The notes: a model not told the origin generated them from the letters alone. Positions 17,959 through 26,778 are shown, counted from the stretch's first letter. The stretch: 64,000 bases of DNA from Sphingobium xenophagum NBRC 107872 (GCF_000367345.1 NZ_BARE01000017.1:62001-126000); one strand, 5' to 3'. Translations and numbers: made by a program.

Positions 17959-19322
17959 AGGGCCGTCCTCCCGGCAAGGGCGACGCGCCGCGCGGTCGCA
18001 AACCCGCACCCCCCGGCAAATCCTTCGGCAAGCCGTCCGGCGCACCCGGTCGCGCCCGTGGCGGCGCAAAGGCGGCCACTGCGCGCAAGGGGGAGGGTGG
18101 CAAGCCCGCATCGAAACCACCCTTCAAGTCCGGCCCGAAAAAGCCCGCTGCCAAACCAGCCGCTGCCAAGGCTGCGCCAGTGGTTCAGGCCGCTGCGCCC
18201 AAGCCTTCGGCCGCGAAGGGCGTCTCGCTCGACGTGCGCCAATATCGGGTTCATGCGGATGATGACGGCATCCGCCTCGACCGCTGGTTCCAGCGCCACT
18301 TGCCCGATGTCGGCTTCAACATCGTGTCGCGCTGGTCGCGCACCGGCCAGTTGCGGGTCGACGGCGCGCGCGCCGCACCGGGGGATCGCATCGCCGAAGG
18401 GCAGATGATCCGCGTCCCGCCCGCCGAAGCGAAGGCCGCCCCGTCCGAACGCCCCGCCCGGCGTGTCCCGGTCATAGACCTGACCCCGGACGAAATCGCC
18501 TATGCGCAGGAAATGGTCATCCATCGCGATGCGCAGGCTATCGTCATCAACAAGCCGCCCGGCCTCGCCACGCAGGGCGGGACCAAGACGGACGAGCATG
18601 TCGACCGCTTGCTCGACGGCCTGATCTTCAACGCCGAATCGCGGCCAAAGCTGGTCCACCGGCTGGACAAGGACACGTCGGGTGCGTTGCTGCTCGCCCG
18701 TTCCAGCCGCGCCGCCGCCCATTTCGCCAAGGCATTTTCCAGCCGCACCGCGCGCAAGGTCTATTGGGCGCTGGTCATCGGCGTGCCCTCCATCGCGGAC
18801 GGCATGATCGAACTGCCGCTCGCCAAGCAACCAGGCACTGGCGGCGAAAAAATGCATGTCGACGAAGCGGAAGGCTTGCCCGCCCGCACCCGCTATCGCG
18901 TCATCGAACGTGCGGGCAATCGTGCCGCCTGGGTCGAACTGCAACCCTATACCGGCCGCACCCACCAGTTGCGCGTCCATCTCGCGGCGATCGGCCATCC
19001 CATCGTCGGCGACGGCAAATATGGCGGCAAGGACAGCTTCCTGACCGGCACGATCAGCCGCAAGATGCACCTTCATGCCCGCCGCATCCGTGTCGATCAT
19101 CCCGATGGTGGCCGCGTCGACGTGATGGCGGACCTGCCTGCCCATTTCGCCTCCAGCCTTGCCGATCTCGGCTTCGACATCAGCCTGGGCGACATGCCGC
19201 TGGATGACGAGATCGACCGCAGCCCCACGCGCGAGGATGAAAAGAAATTCGCGCGCCAGCATGCCAAGCAGATACGCAAGGATCGCAAGGGCGAACGGCG
19301 CTCGCGGGGCGGAGGCGGATAG
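17955..19322 (+). CDS. RluA-family pseudouridine synthase with long basic N-terminal tail
   Basis: The 455-residue protein begins with about 90 residues of low-complexity Lys/Pro/Ala/Gly sequence. An S4 RNA-binding domain follows (RLDRWFQRHLPDVGF to RVPPAE), then the catalytic domain with HRLDKDTSGALLL, where Asp238 is the catalytic residue, and GRTHQLRVHLAAIGHPIVGD. It isomerises uridines in rRNA, most like RluC. The tail is longer than in E. coli RluC and may add nonspecific RNA contacts. It overlaps crcB by four bases. Confidence 0.92.
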   Translation: MKGRPPGKGDAPRGRKPAPPGKSFGKPSGAPGRARGGAKAATARKGEGGKPASKPPFKSGPKKPAAKPAAAKAAPVVQAAAPKPSAAKGVSLDVRQYRVHADDDGIRLDRWFQRHLPDVGFNIVSRWSRTGQLRVDGARAAPGDRIAEGQMIRVPPAEAKAAPSERPARRVPVIDLTPDEIAYAQEMVIHRDAQAIVINKPPGLATQGGTKTDEHVDRLLDGLIFNAESRPKLVHRLDKDTSGALLLARSSRAAAHFAKAFSSRTARKVYWALVIGVPSIADGMIELPLAKQPGTGGEKMHVDEAEGLPARTRYRVIERAGNRAAWVELQPYTGRTHQLRVHLAAIGHPIVGDGKYGGKDSFLTGTISRKMHLHARRIRVDHPDGGRVDVMADLPAHFASSLADLGFDISLGDMPLDDEIDRSPTREDEKKFARQHAKQIRKDRKGERRSRGGGG

Positions 19323-19333
19323 GGACAGCGTCT

Positions 19334-19993
19334 ATGGCCAACCCGTTAGTCGTGTTCGATTGCGACGGCACGCTGGTCGATGGCCAGCATAGCATCTGCA
19401 CCGCCATGGCCCGCGCGTTCGAGGAAGCCAGTCTGGCCGCGCCCGACCGGCTGGCCATCCTCTCCGCGGTCGGCCTTTCGCTGCCCCATGCCATGGCCCG
19501 GCTGCTTCCGGATGCGGATGCGGATTTCCACGCGCATCTCGCGGAACGCTACAAGCTGGCCTTTCAGGCGCTGCGACGCGAAAATGCGGTGTCCGAACCG
19601 CTCTATCCCGGCATGGCCGATCTGGTGCATGATCTGGATCGCGCAGGCTGGCTGCTGGGCGTCGCCACGGGCAAATCGGATCGGGGCCTGGCGCTCTGCC
19701 TGACCCATCATGGCCTGATCGACCGCTTCGTCACGCTCCAGACCGCCGATCGCCACCCGTCCAAGCCGCATCCCTCCATGCTGCTGACCGCCATGGCCGA
19801 AGCCGGCGCGTCCCCGGACACGACCGTCATGATCGGCGACACCAGTTTCGACATCGACATGGGGCTGGCGGCAGGCGTGCGCAGCATCGGCGTCGCCTGG
19901 GGCTATCATGCCCCTGACGAACTGATCGCGGCAGGCGCGCAGGCAGTGGCCATGGACAGCGGCGAATTGCGCGGCCATATCGGCGCGCCATGA
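19334..19993 (+). CDS. HAD-IA family hydrolase (phosphoglycolate-phosphatase-like)
   Basis: The 219-residue protein has the HAD motifs in order: FDCDGTLVDGQHS (nucleophile Asp10), VATGKSDRG (motif II, normally Thr/Ser), the lysine in SKPHPSML and MIGDTSFDIDMG (motif IV). A helical cap is inserted after motif I. The pattern fits the Gph/phosphoglycolate phosphatase group, but the substrate is not determined. It follows the pseudouridine synthase by 11 bases and overlaps the next gene by four. Confidence 0.9.
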   Translation: MANPLVVFDCDGTLVDGQHSICTAMARAFEEASLAAPDRLAILSAVGLSLPHAMARLLPDADADFHAHLAERYKLAFQALRRENAVSEPLYPGMADLVHDLDRAGWLLGVATGKSDRGLALCLTHHGLIDRFVTLQTADRHPSKPHPSMLLTAMAEAGASPDTTVMIGDTSFDIDMGLAAGVRSIGVAWGYHAPDELIAAGAQAVAMDSGELRGHIGAP

Positions 19994-20244
19994 CCGACTT
20001 TCCGCCTCCACCCCCCGTTGATCCCGAAAAGATCGCCCGCCAGCGGCATTTCGCCATCGGCCTGTTCCGCCTGTCGGGTGCGTTGATCGTCATGTTCGGC
20101 TTCCTCGCCATCATGCAGCGCTTCACCTGGGTGCAGGGGGACAAGGCCAAGGCGTTCGGCGCGATCATGGTCATCGTCGGCCTGTTCCAGTTCGTCATCG
20201 TGCCCCGCCTGATGCTGGCCCTGTTCAAGCGCACGAAGCCATGA
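19990..20244 (+). CDS. Small two-helix membrane protein
   Basis: The 84-residue product has a proline-rich start (MTDFPPPPPVDPEKIARQRH) and two transmembrane helices (about 24-41 and 55-76), ending in a basic tail. It overlaps the HAD gene before it and the ATP12 gene after it by four bases each (ATGA), so it belongs to this unit. The family is not recognised. A partner role with ATP12 cannot be claimed from sequence. Confidence 0.75.
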   Translation: MTDFPPPPPVDPEKIARQRHFAIGLFRLSGALIVMFGFLAIMQRFTWVQGDKAKAFGAIMVIVGLFQFVIVPRLMLALFKRTKP

Positions 20245-20936
20245 AGCGCTTTTACAAGGACATCGCCGTGATCGCGTCCGATCAGGGTTTTGCCGTCCAG
20301 CTCGATGCCCGCCCGGTCCGCACCCCCGCCCGTGCGCTGCTGGCGCTGCCTACGCCTGCCTTGGCCGATGCGGTGGCTGCCGAATGGCGCGCGCAGGGGG
20401 AGAGCGTCGATCCCGCGACGATGCCCTTTACCGGCCTCGCCAACGCTGCGATCGACCATGTTATCGCCAATCATAAGAGCTTTGCCGCCGGGATCGCCCG
20501 CTATGGCGAAAGCGACTTGCTTTGCTATCGTGCCGAAGCGCCGCAAACGCTGGTGCAGCGGCAGGCGGCGGCGTGGGACCCGCTGCTTGACTGGGCGCGC
20601 GCCCGCTATGACGTGGCCTTCGTCGTCACGCAGGGTGTCTTGCCGGTCGCGCAGCCCGCTCAGACCCTCACCCGTCTCGGCGCGGTGGTCGAAGCCTTCG
20701 ATCCATTCCTACTCGCGGGGCTGTCCACGCTCGTTAATCTCAGCGGTTCGCTGATCTGCGGCCTCGCCATTGTCGATGGCGGCCATGATCTTGACGCCAT
20801 CTGGCAGGCGGCGGAAATCGACGAAGCCTGGCAGGTCGAACAATGGGGCGAAGATGCGCAGGCCGCCGCGCGTAATGCACGGCGCGCGGCCGATTTTGCC
20901 GTGGCCGGAGCCTTTTGCGGGATGAGCCGCCCCTGA
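20241..20936 (+). CDS. ATP12-family F1-ATPase assembly chaperone
   Basis: ATP12 binds the free F1 alpha subunit during ATP synthase assembly in mitochondria, and homologs occur in alphaproteobacteria. The 231-residue protein matches throughout: MKRFYKDIAV at the start, DARPVRTPARALLALPTPALADAVAAEW, PFTGLANAAID and the ESDLLCYRA motif. The C-terminal helical domain includes AWDPLLDWAR. It ends a plus-strand run crcB-rluA-HAD-small membrane protein-ATP12. The role in this organism is inferred from the family. Confidence 0.92.
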   Translation: MKRFYKDIAVIASDQGFAVQLDARPVRTPARALLALPTPALADAVAAEWRAQGESVDPATMPFTGLANAAIDHVIANHKSFAAGIARYGESDLLCYRAEAPQTLVQRQAAAWDPLLDWARARYDVAFVVTQGVLPVAQPAQTLTRLGAVVEAFDPFLLAGLSTLVNLSGSLICGLAIVDGGHDLDAIWQAAEIDEAWQVEQWGEDAQAAARNARRAADFAVAGAFCGMSRP

Positions 20937-21037
20937 AAGGCTGGGAACCAGCCTGCTCCTTCGTTCATTATTCATGTTGAAAGGCGTAGCAATCGCCCGT
21001 TCGACATTATGGAATAACGACCAAGGAGACCCTAACA

Positions 21038-21811
21038 TTGGCAAAGTCCGCCCTGATCGCTTTGATGAGCCTGTCCGCGCCGCTGGCGCTGGCTACCCCC
21101 GCAATGGCGCAGGACGCCCCCGCCGCCCCCGCCGCTGCTACCCCTGACACGGAAGCTGCCACGCAATCCGCGACCCCGGCTGCTGCGGAAATGACGCCGG
21201 AACAGATCACCGCCTTCAACAGCGCGGTCACGGCTTTCACGGCCGGGCAGGCCGCCCAGCAGGCTGGCGACAATGCCGGCGCCGTTGCGAAATATGATGC
21301 GGCGCTGCCCGCCATCCGGACCGCGGTAGAGGTTGACCCGTCCAAGATCGAGAATGTCAATTTCCTCGCCAACGCCCTCTATGCTGATGCCGCTGCCTAT
21401 GGCGCCCTGGGCCAGATGGACAAGGTGATCGCCCTTTACGGCGAATCATTGCCCTATTGGCGCAAGGTCGTGGAGGCCAAGCCTGCTGACGCCGCCAGCC
21501 GCAATATCCTGGCGGGCATCTTGATCCAGATGGGCAACCAGAAGCTCGCTGCCCAGGACAAGGTCGGGTCCGCGCCGCTCTACGCCGAAGCGCTGACCCT
21601 CGCCCGCAAGTCCGCGTCCGAAAATGCGAACGACAAGGTGACGAAGAATATTCTTCTCTCGGCCCTTATCGGCTCCAGCCAGACCAGCAGCGACCCCGCG
21701 CTCAAGACCGAAGCGGTGACGCTCAGCAAGACGATGCTGGCCAATGGCACGGTCGACGCAACGAACAAGCCTGCGGCCGAAGCGCTGACCGGCGCTGCCA
21801 AGGCGGGCTGA
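21038..21811 (+). CDS. Secreted TPR-like protein of unknown function
   Basis: The 257-residue protein starts at a TTG, set by AAGGAG ten bases upstream and by the signal peptide (AKSALIALMSLSAPLALA, cleavage near AMAQD). After an Ala/Pro/Thr-rich linker comes an all-helical region with tetratricopeptide-like repeats: AVTAFTAGQAAQQAGDNAGA, ALYADAAAYGALGQMDKVI and ASRNILAGILIQMGNQ. It is probably periplasmic and mediates protein contacts. It is monocistronic and ends just before a strong hairpin. Confidence 0.75.
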   Translation: MAKSALIALMSLSAPLALATPAMAQDAPAAPAAATPDTEAATQSATPAAAEMTPEQITAFNSAVTAFTAGQAAQQAGDNAGAVAKYDAALPAIRTAVEVDPSKIENVNFLANALYADAAAYGALGQMDKVIALYGESLPYWRKVVEAKPADAASRNILAGILIQMGNQKLAAQDKVGSAPLYAEALTLARKSASENANDKVTKNILLSALIGSSQTSSDPALKTEAVTLSKTMLANGTVDATNKPAAEALTGAAKAG

Positions 21812-21821
21812 TACCCCACAG

Positions 21822-21862
21822 CGTGCGCCCTGAGCCTGCCCTTGGGAGGCTCAGGGCGCACG
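21822..21862. terminator. Strong hairpin between convergent genes (family A variant)
   Basis: A perfect 16-base-pair stem (CGTGCGCCCTGAGCCT and its complement) closes a nine-base loop. It lies 10 bases after the TPR-like gene and 49 bases before the convergent transpeptidase-like gene. The core CGCCCTGAGCC is shared with repeat family A. No T-run is present. Confidence 0.6.
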
Positions 21863-21911
21863 ACCCTTACAAGTTGATCCGCAGGCATGCGGAGCCGGAA
21901 CGGGCGTGCCC

Positions 21912-22586
21912 TTACGCCTCGACCCCGATCTTGTCCGCATAGAGCAGCCGCCCGCTGCCCAGCAGCCCCAGCAATTGCGGCAGCATGTGCGGCGCGACCG
22001 CGAAACAGCCTTCGCTCCGCCCGCATTTGCCCCAGGCGGCGATATGATCCTCGCCCACATAATCCGCGCCATGGACGACGATGGCGCGCGGTTCGGCATT
22101 GTTGTTCTGCGGGTCCAGCCCGATCAGCCGCATTGCCCGGCCATGCTGGCCGACATATTGCTCGCCGGTCACATACGCGCCCGAACTGCTGGCCAGCGAA
22201 TTGGGTTCGTTGGAAAAACTGTGCAGCCAGCCGCTATGCGCCGGGTCCGATCCGCGGCCATGCGCTACCAGGTAGCTGCTGCTCTGCCCGCCGATCAGGT
22301 CGACGACGTGGAAGCGCAATTCCTTTGACGGAGCCGCAAAATCGGCGATCGCCACGCGGTCGCGCAGGGTGAAGGCGTCGCCATGCCGGTCGAGCGCGGC
22401 CTTGGCCTTTTCCAGCAGCGACGCATAGGGTTTGGGGGCGATCGGCTGCACGATGAGCTTGGCAGGCGATGGCGCGGCGGCGGGCAGGGGCGCTGTTACC
22501 GGCACGGCCGCCCGGCCGATGCTGTCGGATAGAAACGAAAAAGCGAGTCCGCTCATGGCGAACTTCGTGAAATTGCGGCGATCCAT
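21912..22586 (-). CDS. YkuD_2-type L,D-transpeptidase-like protein
   Basis: The 224-residue exported protein starts MDRRNFTKFAMSGLAFSFL, resembling a twin-arginine or Sec signal. The core matches the murein L,D-transpeptidase catalytic-domain family: LIGGQSSSYLVAHGRGSDPA, GWLHSFSNEPNSLASSSGAY, YVGQHGRAMRLIGLDPQNNN, RAIVVHGADYV and GRSEGCFAV, the last with the putative catalytic Cys. It would act on peptidoglycan in the periplasm. The lipoprotein and larger L,D-transpeptidase genes lie next on the same strand. Confidence 0.85.
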   Translation of the reverse strand: MDRRNFTKFAMSGLAFSFLSDSIGRAAVPVTAPLPAAAPSPAKLIVQPIAPKPYASLLEKAKAALDRHGDAFTLRDRVAIADFAAPSKELRFHVVDLIGGQSSSYLVAHGRGSDPAHSGWLHSFSNEPNSLASSSGAYVTGEQYVGQHGRAMRLIGLDPQNNNAEPRAIVVHGADYVGEDHIAAWGKCGRSEGCFAVAPHMLPQLLGLLGSGRLLYADKIGVEA

Positions 22587-22638
22587 GGCGCGAATATAGC
22601 AAAGTCGCCGCCCCGCTCCAAGAGCGGGGCGATGCGCC

Positions 22639-22947
22639 TTATGGCGCGGAATGGCTCGCTTCGTCCGCAGGCTGGCTCTCTTCGCCTTCCTGCGGCAGGC
22701 GCGCGGTCATGCCGCTGGCGTCGGCATCATCCTGAATCTGCTGCTGTTCGGAAACCGACGGCGGTGGCGCGGGAGTCGCGACCGCATTGTTCGACGGCGG
22801 CGGCATCACCGCATCGGGTTCCTCGATGATGACATTCTCGACCGGCGGCTCGACCAGATTATTGGTCGCTGCCGGTTCTTCTTCCTTCTTGCCGCAGGCG
22901 GACAGGGCCAGGGCACCGGCTAGGGCGAACAGGGCAATTTTGCGCAT
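22639..22947 (-). CDS. Small proline- and acid-rich lipoprotein
   Basis: The 102-residue protein has a lipoprotein signal peptide with lipobox ALSAC (Cys18), followed by GKKEEEP and a disordered Pro/Glu/Asn-rich chain (NLVEPPVENVIIEEPDAV). No domain is recognised. It lies six bases downstream of the L,D-transpeptidase gene on the same strand, so it is very probably cotranscribed and may be a cell-envelope accessory protein. That role is inference. Confidence 0.7.
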   Translation of the reverse strand: MRKIALFALAGALALSACGKKEEEPAATNNLVEPPVENVIIEEPDAVMPPPSNNAVATPAPPPSVSEQQQIQDDADASGMTARLPQEGEESQPADEASHSAP

Positions 22948-22953
22948 GGGTGA

Positions 22954-24432
22954 TCAGTCCTTCGATGCGATGGTTGGGGTGGGTGCGGGCGCGGCGGTCG
23001 GGTCGGCCCGGCTGCTCGACGCCTCGATCTTTTCGGCCAGCAACTTATCCCAGCCATAGGGATCGGCGCGGAAGCTCATCGTGCCGTTGCTGCTGGCAAA
23101 GGCGGTCCAGTAGAGCAGATAGACCGCCACTTCCTGCGGCAGGGATACGCGCTGCGTCTTGCCGCTATCGATCAGCGTCTGGATCTGGCCGTTCAGGTCC
23201 GGGTCGCTCGCCACCATCAGTTCGGCCAGCGACACCGGCTTTTCCAGCCGGACGCAGCCATGGCTGGCCAGCCGGTCATAGCTTGAAAATTTCCCGCGTG
23301 CGGGCGTGTCGTGCAGATAGACGGCAAACGGGTTGGCGAAATCGAACTTCAACCGCCCCAGCGCGCTGTTCGGGCCTGCGGGCTGCACGATCCGTTCGCC
23401 GCCTTCGGGCGTCTTGACGATCTTGTAGCCCTGCTTGGCCAGCGTCGCGCGTCCCTTGGGGAACAATTCCCGCCTGGCGATCGACATCGGCACGTTCCAG
23501 GGCGGATTGACCACGATCGAATGGATGTTCGACGACAGCATCGGCGTTGCATTTTGCGGGCTGCCGGTGACGGCGCGCATCGACGTGACCGGCTGGTCGC
23601 CCTCGAACACGGTCAGCACGGCGGCGGCGATGTTCACCTGCACCCGGTTGACCGGCAGGCGGCGCGGCATCCAGCGCCACCGCTCCATATTGGCCATGAT
23701 CGCGGCGATCCGGTCGTCCACGCTGACATTGAGCGCCGCCAGCGTCCGCGTGTCGAGCAACCCTGTGGGGTTGAGGCCATAGCGCCGCTGCGCGCGTTGC
23801 AGCACGTCGGTCAGATTTTCCGTCGGCGTGACGCTCTTGTCCTCCAGCGCGATGCGCGCGCGCACCACCATGGGCGCGGATGTCGCGGTCAGCACCGGCC
23901 AGCCGCCCTTGTCGCGGATCGCCTCATAGGTCGCCAGCCCCTTGCGCAACCCTTCATAGCCCGCATAGGGCGGCGTCAGCGCATTGGCCCATTGTGCCAG
24001 CCGGTCCTCGGCCACGGCCTTCGCCAATCCTGGGCGCGGGTCATAGGGTTCGGGGCGCAGCGCCCAGATTTCCAGAAAATCGGCGGCATCGACCCGTCCG
24101 GTGGACAGCGCCTTCGCCCGGTCCAGCAGCGCGCTGACCAGCGCGTCGCCGGTCAGCGTGGCGGTCGCCTTGCGCCGCGCCGTCAACCCTTGTTCGGCTC
24201 CGCTGCGCAACCAGTCATTCGCCCATGCTTCCTGCATGGCCGACAGCGGCGGAATGGGGGCAGGCAATGGCGCGGGCGGCAATGGCTGCACCATTGCGGG
24301 GGGCAGTGTCGGCGCCACGGCCGGGGGTTGTGTTACCGGCGTCTGGGCGTAAGCGGGCAGGGGGCTGGCACTAAGGACACTGGCGCCAAACAGGGCCAGC
24401 GTCGAAAAACGGATCATATCGGGACGGTTCAT
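22954..24432 (-). CDS. L,D-transpeptidase (YcbB/LdtD-like)
   Basis: The enzyme makes 3-3 crosslinks in peptidoglycan. The 492-residue protein has a signal peptide (to about residue 29, AYAQ), a Pro-rich linker, an N-terminal scaffold domain and a peptidoglycan-binding motif (RYGLNPTGLLDTRTLAALNV). The YkuD domain follows and ends in SHGCVRLEKPVSLAE, with catalytic Cys in HGCVR. The order and length match the LdtD group. An ATG at 24417 is an alternative start. It is divergent from the histone-deacetylase-like gene. Confidence 0.92.
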   Translation of the reverse strand: MNRPDMIRFSTLALFGASVLSASPLPAYAQTPVTQPPAVAPTLPPAMVQPLPPAPLPAPIPPLSAMQEAWANDWLRSGAEQGLTARRKATATLTGDALVSALLDRAKALSTGRVDAADFLEIWALRPEPYDPRPGLAKAVAEDRLAQWANALTPPYAGYEGLRKGLATYEAIRDKGGWPVLTATSAPMVVRARIALEDKSVTPTENLTDVLQRAQRRYGLNPTGLLDTRTLAALNVSVDDRIAAIMANMERWRWMPRRLPVNRVQVNIAAAVLTVFEGDQPVTSMRAVTGSPQNATPMLSSNIHSIVVNPPWNVPMSIARRELFPKGRATLAKQGYKIVKTPEGGERIVQPAGPNSALGRLKFDFANPFAVYLHDTPARGKFSSYDRLASHGCVRLEKPVSLAELMVASDPDLNGQIQTLIDSGKTQRVSLPQEVAVYLLYWTAFASSNGTMSFRADPYGWDKLLAEKIEASSSRADPTAAPAPTPTIASKD

Positions 24433-24488
24433 GCTGGACCAGATAGCGCAAAGCGGCCACCGTTCAAATCACGATAGCGGAAAAGATC

Positions 24489-25388
24489 ATGCTGCACGTC
24501 GTTCACCATCCTGCCTATGTCTCTCCCGCAACACCCGGCAGCCGCTTTCGTTTCGACAAATATGGGCTGGTGATGGAGGCGTTGCGCGAAGTCGCGCCCG
24601 CCATGACGCTCCACACGCCCGATGCGATGCCGCGCGTCTGGATAGAGGCGGTGCATGATCCCGCCTATGTGGAAGAAGTGCTGACCCTCACCGTCCCGCA
24701 GGCCAAGGAACGGCGGATCGGCTTTCCGGTGACCCAGCGGGTCATGCTTCGCTCCACCCTGTCGCCCGGCGGCACCTGGGCGGCGGCGCGGCTGGCGCGT
24801 ATCCACGGCTTTGCCGCCAATGCCGCAGGAGGCAGCCACCACGCGCTGGCCGATAGCGGGGCGGGCTATTGCGTGTTCAATGATCTTGCCATCGCCGCCA
24901 ACCGGCTGATCGCGGAAGGGGAGGCGGATCGTATCCTCATCCTCGACCTCGACGTGCATCAGGGCGACGGCACGGCTTCGCTGCTGGCGGGCCGGGCGGA
25001 TATTTTCACCCTGTCGATCCATGCCGAAAAAAATTTCCCGGTGCGAAAGGCGCGTTCGACGCTGGACATCGGCTTGCCCGACGGGGTGGAGGATGCGGCC
25101 TATCTCGCCATCCTCCATGACACGCTGCCGCGCGTGCTGGATGATTTCGCGCCCGACCTCATTCTCTATCAGGCCGGGGTCGATCCCCATGGCGACGACC
25201 GGCTGGGGCGGCTGGCCCTGACCGACGCGGGGCTGGATGCGCGCGACCGCTATGTTATGCGCCAGGCCCGCGCCCGCGCCATCCCGGTCGCCAGCACCAT
25301 GGGCGGCGGTTATGGGGAGGACCGCATGGCCGTCGCCCATCGCCACGCCGCCTGCATGATCCGCATGGCGCAGGAAGCGATGGTTTGA
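24489..25388 (+). CDS. Histone deacetylase family protein
   Basis: The 299-residue protein is an arginase/deacetylase-fold enzyme of the bacterial acetylpolyamine amidohydrolase/HDAC group. Metal ligands are in [12 protein letters not shown] (Asp and His) and in [11 protein letters not shown]. The active-site His pair is in [20 protein letters not shown], and the C-terminal GGGYG is present. It is likely to remove acetyl groups from polyamines or small acylated compounds; the target cannot be told. It stands alone, divergent from the L,D-transpeptidase gene. Confidence 0.93.
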   Translation: MLHVVHHPAYVSPATPGSRFRFDKYGLVMEALREVAPAMTLHTPDAMPRVWIEAVHDPAYVEEVLTLTVPQAKERRIGFPVTQRVMLRSTLSPGGTWAAARLARIHGFAANAAGGSHHALADSGAGYCVFNDLAIAANRLIAEGEADRILILDLDVHQGDGTASLLAGRADIFTLSIHAEKNFPVRKARSTLDIGLPDGVEDAAYLAILHDTLPRVLDDFAPDLILYQAGVDPHGDDRLGRLALTDAGLDARDRYVMRQARARAIPVASTMGGGYGEDRMAVAHRHAACMIRMAQEAMV

Positions 25389-25421
25389 AGCTCCAACGGG
25401 TCAGATTGACGGCATCGCGGC

Positions 25422-25988
25422 TTAATGCACCGTCCCGACCGTGGGTTGCGCCCGGTCCATGATCTTCGCCGCGATCAGTCCGGCCACGGCCAGCGCCACA
25501 AAGTCACTGAACGCCAGATAGAGAATATAGCCCCAGGGCGCATGGTTGAACACGGATTGCCCGACATGCATCCACAAGACCCCCGCCAGCGCGAAGATCA
25601 GGGCGACCCGGACCCGCTCGGCAAAGCCGGTCGTCACGAACCGCAGCGCCAGCGCAATCAGCACGCCCACCACCAGCGACAGGATCAACCCGCCGATCAG
25701 GCTGGCGCTGTCCGTCACCGGAAAGCCGCTGCTGTTGTAGAAAATCTGCGCTATCGGCCCCTTGCCGTACAGGATCGTGCCCTCCGCCGTCGCCGGATCG
25801 GGGACAGTATAGACGCCGGTGCCGGTCGTGTTGAGCGCCTGCGCCAGCGCCGCCTGCAAATTGGCGCTCGCCTGTCCCTCCGCGCGGCTCATCGCCAGCG
25901 CGCTCAATGGCGTGCCCCAGAACAGGAAGCCTGTGATAAACATTGCAAAGCCGCCCAGCAGGCCGCCGATTACCGTCCGTATCATCAT
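25422..25988 (-). CDS. Conserved-looking membrane protein of unknown function
   Basis: The 188-residue product has four or five transmembrane helices: an N-terminal one (IGGLLGGFAMFITGFLFW), a periplasmic loop with a repeated Ala/Leu region, then three C-terminal helices (SLIGGLILSLVVGVLIALAL, VALIFALAGVLWMHVG and DFVALAVAGLIAAK). The ATG at 25988 has GGAG upstream. I do not recognise a family. It is convergent with the deacetylase gene. Confidence 0.7.
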   Translation of the reverse strand: MMIRTVIGGLLGGFAMFITGFLFWGTPLSALAMSRAEGQASANLQAALAQALNTTGTGVYTVPDPATAEGTILYGKGPIAQIFYNSSGFPVTDSASLIGGLILSLVVGVLIALALRFVTTGFAERVRVALIFALAGVLWMHVGQSVFNHAPWGYILYLAFSDFVALAVAGLIAAKIMDRAQPTVGTVH

Positions 25989-26059
25989 GCTCTCCACTCC
26001 CTGTCCCGCCCATAAGGCTAGGCCAGAACGCAGCGGAGGCAAAATCTATCCGGTAATTG

Positions 26060-26380
26060 TCAATCGGTAGGGCGCGATGCCTTTTCCGCGATGCCCGATA
26101 CGCCCTCGCGCCGCTCCAGCTCGTCGCACACGGCATCCAGCGAAATGTCGCAATCGGCCAGCAGCAGCAGCAGGTGGAACAGCAGGTCCGCGCTTTCGCC
26201 GACCAGTTCGTCGCGGTTCCCCGCCATCGCGGCGATCACCGCCTCGACCGCTTCCTCGCCGACCTTCTGCGCAATCTTGCCGCGTCCCCGCGCCGTCAGC
26301 TTGGCGACATAGGATGTGGACGGGTCAGCCGACCGCCGCTGGCGTATCGTCTGTTCAAGTGTAAAGAGGGTGGCGCGCAT
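26060..26380 (-). CDS. hisE: Phosphoribosyl-ATP pyrophosphatase
   Basis: HisE hydrolyses phosphoribosyl-ATP to phosphoribosyl-AMP, the second step of histidine synthesis. The 106-residue length is normal for the stand-alone enzyme. Motifs are SYVAKLTARGRGKIAQKVGEEA, with the metal-binding acidic helix EEAVEAVIAA, and ESADLLFHLLLLL. It is on the same strand as hisB, hisH, hisA and hisF. The PEP-CTERM gene lies between it and hisF. Confidence 0.95.
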   Translation of the reverse strand: MRATLFTLEQTIRQRRSADPSTSYVAKLTARGRGKIAQKVGEEAVEAVIAAMAGNRDELVGESADLLFHLLLLLADCDISLDAVCDELERREGVSGIAEKASRPTD

Positions 26381-26424
26381 GGCTGCGCATCAAGCGCCGC
26401 GCGCGCCACCCGTCAATGGGAAAA

Positions 26425-26688
26425 TTATTTCCGCTTGCGGCCGCTGCGCAGCAGGCGGAAGCCGACAATGGCCACACCCATCGCAAACAGGCCCATCTGT
26501 TCGGGTTCAGGCACCGGAGTCGGAGTGCTGCCGCCTGAGCTGGACGTCGTGCCGCCGCTGCTGGTCGTGCCACCGCTGCTGGTGCCGCCGCCGCACTTGC
26601 CGAACCAGCACCATGTCGCCTGCGCCGGCGTCGCCGCACCGATCAGGCCAGCGGCCCCTGCCGCCAAAAGCATCTTGTTGAGTTTCAT
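26425..26688 (-). CDS. Short PEP-CTERM sorting-domain protein
   Basis: The 87-residue protein has a signal peptide (MKLNKMLLAAGAAGLIGAAT, cleavage near AQA), a Cys pair (CWFGKC), and a Gly/Ser/Thr repeat tract. It ends with the sorting signal VPEPEQ, a hydrophobic helix (MGLFAMGVAIVGF) and a basic end (RSGRKRK). Such proteins are processed by exosortase and linked to exopolysaccharide. No exosortase gene is in the window. With almost no globular domain it is probably a surface peptide. It sits between hisF and hisE but is unlikely to act in histidine synthesis. Confidence 0.85.
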   Translation of the reverse strand: MKLNKMLLAAGAAGLIGAATPAQATWCWFGKCGGGTSSGGTTSSGGTTSSSGGSTPTPVPEPEQMGLFAMGVAIVGFRLLRSGRKRK

Positions 26689-26756
26689 GAATGTCACCCT
26701 GTTTCCGTTGAACCGATATGGTCGAACGCGACCCGCCAGGGTTAATGCAGCCTTCA

Positions 26757-26778
26757 TGCCGGATGGTGCCATCCGGCA
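26757..26778. promoter_or_regulatory. Perfect 22-base palindrome upstream of PEP-CTERM gene
   Basis: TGCCGGATGG and CCATCCGGCA flank a two-base centre (TG). It lies 69 bases before the PEP-CTERM start and 77 bases after the hisF stop. It could be an operator or an RNA hairpin; the two-base loop is too tight for a normal terminator and no T-run follows on the minus strand. Confidence 0.45.
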
